Assembly (NCBI RefSeq): GCF_019084045.1
Contig: NZ_JAHRED010000013.1
Span: forward strand, 1 to 64,000
Length of the DNA: 64,000 nt
Direction of reading: 5' to 3'
Source: Paeniglutamicibacter quisquiliarum
GTDB taxonomy: Bacteria > Actinomycetota > Actinomycetes > Actinomycetales > Micrococcaceae
A program made the translations under genes and the position numbers. Positions 52,610-60,539 of the stretch are shown here, piece by piece. Position 1 is the stretch's first letter, and the number at the start of each line of letters is the position of its first letter. The notes below the pieces were generated by a model, which was not told the DNA's origin, searched no databases, and worked only from the letters and a program-made list of their open reading frames with translations.

Positions 52610-53883
52610 GTCGGCTAGGCGCGCTGGGCGCGGCCGCACTGGCACGCATCGAAAGCGATCTGGCCGCCACCGACGAGTTGCTGGAGCAGAACTACCCGGG
52701 CGACGACGGACGGCGCCAGCCGATCCACACCGCCTATGTCCCGGCCGACCGCTTCACCCCCGGGCTGCCCGCGGCCTGGGGCGCCGCTGCCCTTGAGGCC
52801 GCCGGCGGCGTGGCGGGCCTGGCCGCCTTGGCCGAAAAGCTGGGACTGGCGCAGCCGGAGGAACTTGCCGCGCTGGTCGCAGCGAAGCTGGGCCGCGAGC
52901 CCATCGAGGACCTGCGCCTGGACTTCGAGGACGGATACGGCAACCGCGGCGACGAGGCCGAGGACGCCGCGGCCGTGGCGGCGGCCGAACAGGTAGCCAA
53001 GGCCGTGGCCGCAGGTCTCGCCCCGCCGTTCATCGGCATCCGCTTCAAGTGCCTCGAGGCACCCACCCGGGCCCGCGGGCTGCGCACGCTGGATTTGTTC
53101 GTCTCCACGCTGGCCAGCGCCGGCGAATTGCCCGAAGGGCTGGTGCTGACCCTGCCGAAGGTCACCACCGTCGCCCAGGTCCGGGCCATGGTCTTCGTCT
53201 GCGAGCAGCTGGAGGCGGCGCACTCGCTGCCCGCCGGGCGCCTGCGCTTCGAGGTCCAGATGGAAACCCCGCAGCTGATCCTCTCGCACGAGGGCACCGT
53301 CCCGTCGGCTACGCTGCTGCACGCGGGCAAGGGGCGGATTTCCTCGCTGCACTACGGCACCTACGACTACTCGGCCTCGCTGGGCATCGCGGCTGCCTAC
53401 CAGTCCATGGAGCATCCGGCCGCCGACTACGCCAAGAACGTCATGCAGGTGGCCATCGCCGGCACCGGCGTGCACATGTCCGACGGCTCGACCAACATCC
53501 TGCCCCTGGGCGACCCGGAACAGGTCCAGGCCGCCTGGGCGCTGCATGCCCGTCTGGTGCGCCGCCACCTGGAGCGCGGGATCTACCAGGGCTGGGACCT
53601 GCACGAAAACCAGCTGCCCACCCGCTACCTGGCGACCTACGCGTTCTACCGCGAGGGCTTTGCCGCCGCGGCGGCACGCCTGCGCAACTACGTGCACCGC
53701 ATCGAGTCGGCCATCATGGACGAACCGGCAACCGCCAAGGCGCTGGCCAACTTCATCCGCCGCGGCCTGGTCTGCGGCGCACTGACGGCCGAGGAGATCG
53801 CCGCGGAGGCCGAGATTTCCCTATCCACCCTTGAATCAATCGCCCTGGCGCGAGCAACACAGACGGAGGACTCGAATGTCTAA
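52606..53883 (+). CDS. DUF6986 aldolase/citrate lyase-like protein
   Basis: A 425-residue protein related to the HpcH/HpaI and CitE TIM barrels. LRLDFEDGYGNRGDEAEDAA corresponds to the CitE acidic metal loop, RFEVQMETPQLI to the Glu ligand, and SLHYGTYDYSASLGI to the GTxDYxA phosphate/acid loop. The reaction is not established. Position between malate synthase (ATGA overlap) and ureidoglycine aminohydrolase (eight-base overlap) suggests a carbon-carbon lyase or a glyoxylate-related step in ureide use. Confidence 0.85.
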   Translation: MSRLGALGAAALARIESDLAATDELLEQNYPGDDGRRQPIHTAYVPADRFTPGLPAAWGAAALEAAGGVAGLAALAEKLGLAQPEELAALVAAKLGREPIEDLRLDFEDGYGNRGDEAEDAAAVAAAEQVAKAVAAGLAPPFIGIRFKCLEAPTRARGLRTLDLFVSTLASAGELPEGLVLTLPKVTTVAQVRAMVFVCEQLEAAHSLPAGRLRFEVQMETPQLILSHEGTVPSATLLHAGKGRISSLHYGTYDYSASLGIAAAYQSMEHPAADYAKNVMQVAIAGTGVHMSDGSTNILPLGDPEQVQAAWALHARLVRRHLERGIYQGWDLHENQLPTRYLATYAFYREGFAAAAARLRNYVHRIESAIMDEPATAKALANFIRRGLVCGALTAEEIAAEAEISLSTLESIALARATQTEDSNV

Positions 53884-54712
53884 GATCCAGACTCGTGCGG
53901 ATGCAAGCTACTACACGAACTACGGCGGGCACCCGCCGCAGACCGACCTGTTGACCGACCGCGCCATCGTCACCGAGGCGTACACGGTCATCCCGCGCGG
54001 GGTGCTGCGCGACATCGTCACCTCGGTCTTCCCGGAGTGGACCGGCACCCGCGCCTGGGTGCTGAACCGCCCGGTCGCCGGCGGCTCGACCACCTTCGCC
54101 CAGTCCATCGTGGAGGTCTCCCCGGGCGGCGGCTCGGATCACCCGGAGCCGCAGGCCGAGGTCCAGTCCTTCGTCTTCGTGGTCTCCGGCCGGCTGACCG
54201 TGACCATCGACGGCGCCGCGCACACCCTGGAGGAGGGCGGCTTTGCCTACGTCCCGGCCGGCACACAGTGGCAGGCCCACAACAACGGCGTCGAGGTGGC
54301 AACCTTCCATTGGATCCGCAAGCGCTACGAGGTCCTGGCGGGCGTCGCCGCCCCGGGTCCGGTCGTCGGCAACGAGCGCGACATCGAGCCCGGAGCGATG
54401 CCCGAGACCGAGGGCAAGTGGCGCACCACGCGCATGCTTGACCCGCAGGACGTGGCGTTCGACTTCGGCGTGAACATCGTGACCTTCGAGCCCGGCGCCT
54501 CGATCCCGTTCGCCGAGACCCACGTGATGGAGCACGGACTGTACGTGCTGGAGGGCAAGGCCGTCTACCGGTTGAACGCCGACTGGGTCGAGGTCGAGGC
54601 GGGGGACTACATGTCGCTGCGCGCCTTCTGCCCGCAGGCTTGTTACGCCGGCGGACCGTCGAACTTCCGCTACCTGCTCTACAAGGACCAGAACCGCCAG
54701 ATCGCCTTGTAA
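53876..54712 (+). CDS. allE: (S)-ureidoglycine aminohydrolase
   Basis: A 278-residue bicupin that releases ammonia from (S)-ureidoglycine, giving (S)-ureidoglycolate. SHPEPQAEVQSFVFVVSG-like PEPQAEVQSFVFVVSGRLTV is the first cupin; ETHVMEHGLYVLEGKAVYRL holds the manganese ligands Glu and His, with DYMSLRAFCPQACYAGGPS and the C-terminal YLLYKDQNRQ. ACGGAGGA lies just before the ATG. It links the operon to allantoin degradation, whose earlier genes are outside the window. Confidence 0.93.
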   Translation: MSKIQTRADASYYTNYGGHPPQTDLLTDRAIVTEAYTVIPRGVLRDIVTSVFPEWTGTRAWVLNRPVAGGSTTFAQSIVEVSPGGGSDHPEPQAEVQSFVFVVSGRLTVTIDGAAHTLEEGGFAYVPAGTQWQAHNNGVEVATFHWIRKRYEVLAGVAAPGPVVGNERDIEPGAMPETEGKWRTTRMLDPQDVAFDFGVNIVTFEPGASIPFAETHVMEHGLYVLEGKAVYRLNADWVEVEAGDYMSLRAFCPQACYAGGPSNFRYLLYKDQNRQIAL

Positions 54713-54731
54713 CGCGGCACTCCGCTTAACC

Positions 54732-54779
54732 CCGTCGGGCCCCTCGAACGCGATGCGTTCGAGGGGCCCGACGGTGTTT
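54732..54779 (+). terminator. intrinsic terminator after allE
   Basis: CCGTCGGGCCCCTCGAACGC and its exact complement form a 20-bp stem with a GAT loop, followed by TGTTT. It lies 20 bases after the allE stop and can also serve the convergent gene at 54855. Confidence 0.92.
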
Positions 54780-54854
54780 GGGGGAGGGGGAAACCCTGCC
54801 CCCGTCTCGGCCGGCGCCCGTTGGGAAAGGGGTGGTGCCGGAGAGATGCGTTTC

Positions 54855-55553
54855 CTACCAGGCCGGGAGCACCGGCAGGGGTCCGCTGGCTTCAATGTAG
54901 CGTGCCTGGCCGCGCGCGAGCCACTCGATCAGGCCCTCGCGGTCCGACTTGACCTGCAGGGCGCCGTCGCCGATGACCCACTCGTCGCCTTCCTCGGTCA
55001 CCAGGGTCATGCCCGGGGCGTCCTTGGCCCGCATGGTGCGCACCGCCGCCTCCACGGCGTTGAGCTGCGAGTCCGGGTCGGCCTCCTCGATGGTCCAGGC
55101 GGTGTCCAGGTCGTGGTGGTGCACGACGACCTCGGCGATGCGCAGGGCCACGATGGAGGTGGCGGGGATGACCTTGCCGTGCAGGTCCACTTCCTGGACC
55201 GCGAGCTCCCCGGCCAGGCGCTCGGCCTGCTCGGCGAAGTACTCCGCGGCGCTGCGGAATTTCCCGACCAGTTCCTCGCGCGGCAGGGCCGCCAGCGCGG
55301 CGATCTCCTCGTTGCGGGCCTCGGGCGAGGCATAGAGCTGCTGCTCTTCCCCGGTGGCGGCCCAGTCGATGAGCTTGACCAGCGAGCGGCCGTTGGAGGC
55401 CAGGTGGGCGATGACATCGGCCCGGCTCCACCCCTCGCACAGGGACGGCGCGGACATTTCGTCGGCGGACAGGGTGTCGATCGTGGCCAGCATCATGTTG
55501 GTTTCGCGGCCGAGTCGGGAAAGGTCCGAGTGCAGGCGGGCAGTGTTGATCAT
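54855..55553 (-). CDS. mycothiol-dependent maleylpyruvate isomerase-like protein (TIGR03084)
   Basis: A 232-residue member of the DinB/MDMPI fold. LCEGWSRADVIAHLASNGRS is the N-terminal helix with the first metal His, and RIAEVVVHHHDLDTAW provides the others; the C-terminal SCP-like part ends REGLIEWLARGQARYI. Such proteins use mycothiol, the actinobacterial thiol, as cofactor for isomerase or transferase reactions of unknown substrate. It is a single gene converging on the terminator at 54732-54779. Confidence 0.85.
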   Translation of the reverse strand: MINTARLHSDLSRLGRETNMMLATIDTLSADEMSAPSLCEGWSRADVIAHLASNGRSLVKLIDWAATGEEQQLYASPEARNEEIAALAALPREELVGKFRSAAEYFAEQAERLAGELAVQEVDLHGKVIPATSIVALRIAEVVVHHHDLDTAWTIEEADPDSQLNAVEAAVRTMRAKDAPGMTLVTEEGDEWVIGDGALQVKSDREGLIEWLARGQARYIEASGPLPVLPAW

Positions 55554-55713
55554 GCAGACACCCTACCAATGTGCGGGCCGGGGATGGGCCCGGAATCCAA
55601 TACATATCGAACCGGTATTGACTCATATGCAGGCGCGTGGCGCGGTGCCGGACCCGCCGGGGCCCGGAGTCGCCATTCCCGGCTTTTTGCCGCCCGGGCG
55701 GTAGTTTGGTGGG

Positions 55714-56322
55714 ATGATCCCGGACCGGCAGATGACGCAACGACTACGGCTCGATCCACCGGTGCCCGGGGACCTGGAGGAGGTCTACGCGATCTCCGGC
55801 GATCCGCGGACCTGGGCGCACATCCCCGGGGAACGGGTCACGGATCCGCGGCAGACCGAGGCCTCGCTGGAAACGTTTGGCGCCGGCTGGCGGGAGCACG
55901 GCCTCTCGCACTGGGTCGTGCGGCTGGGGGAGGCCGGCGCGTACCCGCCCCTGGAGCCCGGCCGGGTACTGGGCACCGGGGGAGTGCACCTGTTTGCGGC
56001 GGTCGCCGGCAAACACGTCTGGAACCTTGGCTACCGGCTGGACCCTGCCTGCTGGGGACACGGATTCGCCACCGAACTTGCCCGGTACGCGGTGGAACGC
56101 GCCCACGCCGCCAGGGAATCGGTGCCGGTGATCGCCCGGGTGCTTTCCACCAACCCCGCATCGGTCAAGGTGGCGCAGAAGGCCGGGCTCCAACTCCGTT
56201 GGGAAGGACCTCCGTCGCCGAAGACCGCTGCAGCAGTCGGTGACGGGTCGGTTTCCCGGCTCATCCTTGCGGACCGTGAGCTGGATGGCGACGTGCTGGC
56301 ATGGCTGGTCTCCCGCGGCTAG
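55714..56322 (+). CDS. GNAT family N-acetyltransferase (RimJ type)
   Basis: A 202-residue acetyltransferase. LRLDPPVPGDLEEVYAISGD is the usual opening of the RimJ/RimL group; WNLGYRLDPACWGHGFATEL contains the acetyl-CoA loop (WGHGFA), and ARVLSTNPASVKVAQKAGL the C-terminal motif (NxxSxxVxxKxGF). Members acetylate ribosomal protein N-termini, spermidine or drugs. ATG 55732 is an alternative start. Single gene between mycothiol-type and LacI genes. Confidence 0.88.
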   Translation: MIPDRQMTQRLRLDPPVPGDLEEVYAISGDPRTWAHIPGERVTDPRQTEASLETFGAGWREHGLSHWVVRLGEAGAYPPLEPGRVLGTGGVHLFAAVAGKHVWNLGYRLDPACWGHGFATELARYAVERAHAARESVPVIARVLSTNPASVKVAQKAGLQLRWEGPPSPKTAAAVGDGSVSRLILADRELDGDVLAWLVSRG

Positions 56323-56368
56323 GAAGCCGCAGGAACAAACCCGGCGCCTGCGGAACCGCGGCGCGTGG

Positions 56369-57394
56369 CTAGGGGCGGGCCGGCAGGCCCGCGCCGGTTG
56401 ATGCGCGCTGCACCAATTTGGGGGTGAACACGAACTGCTCGCGCACCGCGTCGGGCCCGGCTTCGGCCTCGCGCAGCAGGACGTCAACAGCGGTCCGCCC
56501 GATTTCGACGGCCGGCTGGCGCACCGAGGTAATGGGCACCACCGCCGATTCCGCGAAGGCGATATCGTCGTAGCCGACCAGCGCGATGTCCTCCGGGACC
56601 CTGACCTTTCCGCTCATGACCAGTGCCTGTAGCACGCCCATGGCCAGGAGGTCGTTGGCGGCGAAGATGGCCTCGGGCCGGCGGGCGGCGGGCAGCGCAG
56701 CGATCCGTTCCCCGGCGGCGCGGCCCTCGAACACGCTCAGCGCTTTCGTGCCGAAGATTTCAAGGCTGGCACCCGGCACCGCTGCAACCACCGATTGGGC
56801 GCCCTCCAGGCGGTGGCGCACCTGTTCGATTTCCATCGGGCCGCCGACAAACCCGATGCGTCGCCGTGAGGCATCAATCAGGTGCTGGGCAGCAATGCGC
56901 CCGCCTTCGACGTCGTTGACCGAGACCGAGGAGAAGGACTGGTCGCCGCTGCCGCGGTCGACCAGCACCACGGGGGTCCCGGCCTCGCGAATCCGCCACA
57001 GCCTGCTCAGGTCCGTGCGCACCGGGGAAATGAGCAACCCCGCCACGCGTTGTTCCTCGAAAAGATCCAGCAGTCGCCCTTCATTGGACACCGAGTCGTC
57101 GCTGGCGCCCATCAGCACACTGTAGCCGTTGTCCAGGGCCCGCTGCTGCGCGCCATGGGTTACGTCCATGAAAAAGGGGTTGCGGGCATCGAGGACGACC
57201 AGGCCGAAGCTGCGGCTTCGGCCCGCGCGAAGTTGCCGGGCCGCATCGTTGCGCACGAAGCCCAGGCGTTCGATGACTTCGGTGACGCGGGTGACAGTGG
57301 AGGGCGAGACCATGGCCGGGCGATTGAGCACATTGGAGACGGTTCCCACGGAGACGCCGGCCTCGCGGGCCACGTCCCGGACACTGATTGCCAA
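56369..57394 (-). CDS. LacI family regulator of the rhamnose operon
   Basis: A 341-residue LacI/GalR repressor. The HTH is VRDVAREAGVSVGTVSNVLN, the hinge follows at about residue 50, and the periplasmic-binding-like domain holds FGLVVLDARNPFFMDVTHGA and VPEDIALVGYDDIAFAESAV. The start is TTG 57394 with GGAAGGGG upstream. Two LacI-type dyads lie between it and rhaM, and the enzymes downstream make L-rhamnose or a phosphorylated intermediate the likely inducer. Confidence 0.92.
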   Translation of the reverse strand: MAISVRDVAREAGVSVGTVSNVLNRPAMVSPSTVTRVTEVIERLGFVRNDAARQLRAGRSRSFGLVVLDARNPFFMDVTHGAQQRALDNGYSVLMGASDDSVSNEGRLLDLFEEQRVAGLLISPVRTDLSRLWRIREAGTPVVLVDRGSGDQSFSSVSVNDVEGGRIAAQHLIDASRRRIGFVGGPMEIEQVRHRLEGAQSVVAAVPGASLEIFGTKALSVFEGRAAGERIAALPAARRPEAIFAANDLLAMGVLQALVMSGKVRVPEDIALVGYDDIAFAESAVVPITSVRQPAVEIGRTAVDVLLREAEAGPDAVREQFVFTPKLVQRASTGAGLPARP

Positions 57395-57474
57395 AGTGGG
57401 CCCCTTCCGCCTGCCGTGTATGCGTCATTGCGAGTATATCGCCCGGGGCCGCCGCCCGGGCCCGAACGACACCT

Positions 57475-57578
57475 ATTGAAAGGATTCAATTTATTTGGTT
57501 CCGGCGGCCCAAAGCACTTGAAATTCATTGTGATCTTGGTCTAGTATCGGGACGTTCCATTGAATTGAAACGATTCAT
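57475..57578. promoter_or_regulatory. two LacI-type operators in the rhamnose intergenic region
   Basis: ATTGAAAGGATTCAAT (57475-57490) and ATTGAAACGATTCAT (57564-57578) share the form TGAA-N4-TTCA and start 89 bp apart. Such spacing allows DNA looping by a tetrameric or paired repressor and could control both the LacI gene and rhaM. Confidence 0.7.
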
Positions 57579-57639
57579 AATCTGGTGCCGGAGCCCCGAA
57601 TGTGACATCGGCACGCAAGCACACGAAGGGGGAAGCGGC

Positions 57640-57981
57640 ATGACGAGGGTCTGTTTCCAGTTGCAGGTGAAGCCCGAGCGGCTCACCGAGTACATCGAAC
57701 GCCACGCCGCGGTATGGCCCCAGATGCTCCAGGCCATCGAGCAGGCGGGCCGCCGCAACTACTCGCTCTTCGTGCGCGGCGACGGTTTCCTGGTCGGCTA
57801 CTACGAGACCGACGACGACCAGGCGGCCCAGCGTGCGCTGGATGCCGACCCGCGCACCGCGGCCTGGGAAGCGCAGATGTCCGGGTTCTTTGTGTCCCTG
57901 GACGGGCGCCCCGACCAGGGCGCCGAACGACTGACCGAGGTTTTCCACCTCGAAGACCAGCTGGCGACGCTCAACTCCTGA
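57640..57981 (+). CDS. rhaM: L-rhamnose mutarotase
   Basis: A 113-residue alpha-beta barrel of the RhaM family that interconverts L-rhamnose anomers. MTRVCFQLQVKPERLTEYIE then RHAAVWPQMLQAI and NYSLFVRGDGFLVGYYE are the conserved blocks, with catalytic His22 in ERHAAVWP. AAGGGGGAAG lies upstream of the ATG. First gene of the rhamnose operon. Confidence 0.93.
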   Translation: MTRVCFQLQVKPERLTEYIERHAAVWPQMLQAIEQAGRRNYSLFVRGDGFLVGYYETDDDQAAQRALDADPRTAAWEAQMSGFFVSLDGRPDQGAERLTEVFHLEDQLATLNS

Positions 57982-58024
57982 GCGCACCGACACCCCCCCA
58001 CCCCACCAACGAAAAGGAGACCTC

Positions 58025-59197
58025 ATGGGCACGACGTTGAGCCCCGAGATCCTCGCCACCCTTGAACGCCAGGCCATTGAAGTTCCCTCCTGGGCCTACG
58101 GAAACTCGGGAACCCGCTTCAAGGTCTACGGCACCGACGGCACCCCGCGCGATCCGTTTGAAAAGATCGCCGACGCGGCCGAGGTCAACCGGCTCACCGG
58201 CCTGGCCCCGTCCGTGGCACTGCACATCCCGTGGGACAGGGTGGATGACTACGGCGCCCTGCGCGTCTACGCGAACGACCTGGGCATCGAGCTGGGGACC
58301 ATCAACTCAAACACCTTCCAGGACGACGTCTACAAGTTCGGTGCCCTGACCCACGAGGATCCGGCCGTCCGCCGCAAGGCCGTTGACCACCACCTCGAAT
58401 GCGTCGACGTCATGGACGCCACCGGCTCGCGCGACCTGAAGATCTGGCTCGCCGAGGGCTCGAACTACCCCGGCCAGGCAGACATGCGCGGCCGTCAGGA
58501 CCGCCTGGCCGAGTCCCTGCAGCAGATCTACGCCCGCCTGGGCGGCGACCAGCGGTTGATGCTCGAGTACAAGTTCTTCGAGCCGTCGTTCTACCACACC
58601 GACGTGCCCGACTGGGGAACCTCCTACGCCCAGGTCGCCGCACTCGGGGACCGAGCCAAGGTCTGCCTGGACACCGGCCACCACGCGCCGGGCACCAACA
58701 TCGAATTCATCGTGATGCAGCTCCAGCGCCTGGGCAAGCTCGGCTCCTTCGACTTCAACTCGCGCTTCTACGCGGACGACGACTTGATCGTGGGTGCCGC
58801 CGACCCGTTCCAGCTCTTCCGGATCATGTTCGAGGTCATCCGCGGCGGGGGCCTTGACGCCGACACCGAGATCGCGTTCATGCTCGACCAGTGCCACAAC
58901 GTCGAAAACAAGATCCAAGGCCAGATCCGCTCGGTGCTCAACGTGCAGGAAATGACGGCCCGCGCCCTGCTGGTGGACCTCGACGCCCTGGCCGCCGCGC
59001 AGCGTTCAGGCGACGTACTGGCCGCCAACGCGGTGTTCATGGACGCGTTCTACACCGACGTGCGCGCCGAGCTCGCGCAGTGGCGCGAATCCCGCGGACT
59101 GCCGGCGGATCCGGAGGCCGCATTCCGCGCCTCGGACTACCAATCGCGCATCGAGGCCGCCCGCGTCGGCGGCGTCCAGGCCGGATGGGGTGCCTGA
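58025..59197 (+). CDS. rhaI: L-rhamnose isomerase (actinobacterial/TIM type)
   Basis: A 390-residue isomerase converting L-rhamnose to L-rhamnulose, of the RhaI type rather than E. coli RhaA. SWAYGNSGTRFKVYGTDGTP, LKIWLAEGSNYPGQADMRGR, LMLEYKFFEPSFYHTDVPDW and VCLDTGHHAPGTNIEF supply metal ligands (Glu, Asp, His). AAAAGGAG precedes the ATG. It lies 43 bases after rhaM. Confidence 0.93.
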   Translation: MGTTLSPEILATLERQAIEVPSWAYGNSGTRFKVYGTDGTPRDPFEKIADAAEVNRLTGLAPSVALHIPWDRVDDYGALRVYANDLGIELGTINSNTFQDDVYKFGALTHEDPAVRRKAVDHHLECVDVMDATGSRDLKIWLAEGSNYPGQADMRGRQDRLAESLQQIYARLGGDQRLMLEYKFFEPSFYHTDVPDWGTSYAQVAALGDRAKVCLDTGHHAPGTNIEFIVMQLQRLGKLGSFDFNSRFYADDDLIVGAADPFQLFRIMFEVIRGGGLDADTEIAFMLDQCHNVENKIQGQIRSVLNVQEMTARALLVDLDALAAAQRSGDVLAANAVFMDAFYTDVRAELAQWRESRGLPADPEAAFRASDYQSRIEAARVGGVQAGWGA

Positions 59198-59198
59198 G

Positions 59199-60515
59199 AT
59201 GGGAACCGGCACATTGGCCCCGCGCAAGGCACCGCGCTCCATCAGCGGCTGGAAGGCCACCGCGGCCGTTGCCATGTCCAACTACATGGAGGCCGGGGCG
59301 ATCATCGCGCTGGCCACCAGCCTCACGCTCTGGCAGGGCGCCTTCGGCTTTGACGACGCACTAGTCGGCGTCATCGCCGCGGTGTCCGCCAACGCATTCG
59401 GCTCGGCACTGGGGGCGGCGATCGGCGGCCCGCTCTGCGACCGCCTGGGCCGCAAGTTCATCTACACCTACGACCTGCTGGTCTTCATGCTCGGCGCCCT
59501 GATGCTCACCTTCGCCACCGGCGTCGTGCCGCTGATGATCGGCGTGGTCCTCATGGGCATCGCCGTCGGCGCCGGGGTGCCCGCATCCTGGACCTACATT
59601 GCCGAGGAGGCACCGAGCGAACACCGCGCGGCCCACGTGGGCGCCGCGCAGCTGGCCTGGTCGATCGGCCCGGCCATCGGATTCGCGCTGGCCATCCTGG
59701 TCGGACCGCTGGGGGTCACCGGAAGCCGGCTGATCTTCTTCCACCTGTTCATCATCGCCGGCATCACCTGGTGGGTACGCCGCGGGCTGCCCGAATCCAG
59801 GTCCTGGAAAAACCAGCGCAAGGAAGACGTGCGCCTGGGCGTGAAGGTCTCCTTCTTCTCCGGCATCCGCGGGCTGCTGGGCAACCGCAAGAACTTCGGC
59901 GCCCTGGCGTTCCTGCTCGGCGTCTACGGACTGTGGAACACCGTCGCCGGCCAGTCGGGCATCTTCCAGCCGCGCGTCTACGCCGCCGCGGGCGTGGAAA
60001 GCGCCACCCACCAGAACCTGCTGCAGGTCCTGGTCTGGACCCTCACGGCCCTGGCCACCTACTTCGGCTTCATGCGCTACGGGGACCGGGTCAGCCGCCG
60101 CTGGCTGTACTTCGCCGGCGCGCTGCTGGGCGTCGCCGCCTGGGCCGTGCTGATCTTCGCGCCTCCCGGCGCCTTCTCGCTCTTCTTCTTCGCCATCGGC
60201 TGGGGCATCTCGGCGGGCCTGGGGGCGCAGGCGTTCTACGGCCTGTGGGCCGCGGAGCTCTTCGCCACCCAGTACCGCGCCAGCGCCCAGGGCGTGCTGT
60301 TCATGCTCGCCCGCGTCATGGTCGGCTTGCTGTCCCTGGTCTTCCCGGTGCTGCTGAACACCATCGGCCTGGAGAAGGTCGGGCTCATCATCCTCGGCCT
60401 GCTGCTGCTCGCCCTGCTCATCGGCACCATCTGGGCACCGGAAACCCGGGGCAAGTCCCTGGAAGAGATCGAAGCCGAGCGCTACGGCACCGAGCGTGCC
60501 CGGGCCAACGCCTAA
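59199..60515 (+). CDS. MFS sugar transporter, probably L-rhamnose uptake
   Basis: A 438-residue MFS permease with 12 helices. Motif A GGPLCDRLGRKFIYTYDLLV after helix 2 and PETRGKSLEEIEAE at the C-terminus are the sugar-porter signatures. Its place inside the rhamnose operon makes L-rhamnose the likely substrate, though no such porter signature is known to me. ATG 59199 follows the rhaI stop by one base; GTG 59190 is an alternative start that overlaps it. Confidence 0.88.
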   Translation: MGTGTLAPRKAPRSISGWKATAAVAMSNYMEAGAIIALATSLTLWQGAFGFDDALVGVIAAVSANAFGSALGAAIGGPLCDRLGRKFIYTYDLLVFMLGALMLTFATGVVPLMIGVVLMGIAVGAGVPASWTYIAEEAPSEHRAAHVGAAQLAWSIGPAIGFALAILVGPLGVTGSRLIFFHLFIIAGITWWVRRGLPESRSWKNQRKEDVRLGVKVSFFSGIRGLLGNRKNFGALAFLLGVYGLWNTVAGQSGIFQPRVYAAAGVESATHQNLLQVLVWTLTALATYFGFMRYGDRVSRRWLYFAGALLGVAAWAVLIFAPPGAFSLFFFAIGWGISAGLGAQAFYGLWAAELFATQYRASAQGVLFMLARVMVGLLSLVFPVLLNTIGLEKVGLIILGLLLLALLIGTIWAPETRGKSLEEIEAERYGTERARANA

Positions 60516-60539
60516 ACATTCACCAAGCTGGAGAAAACA

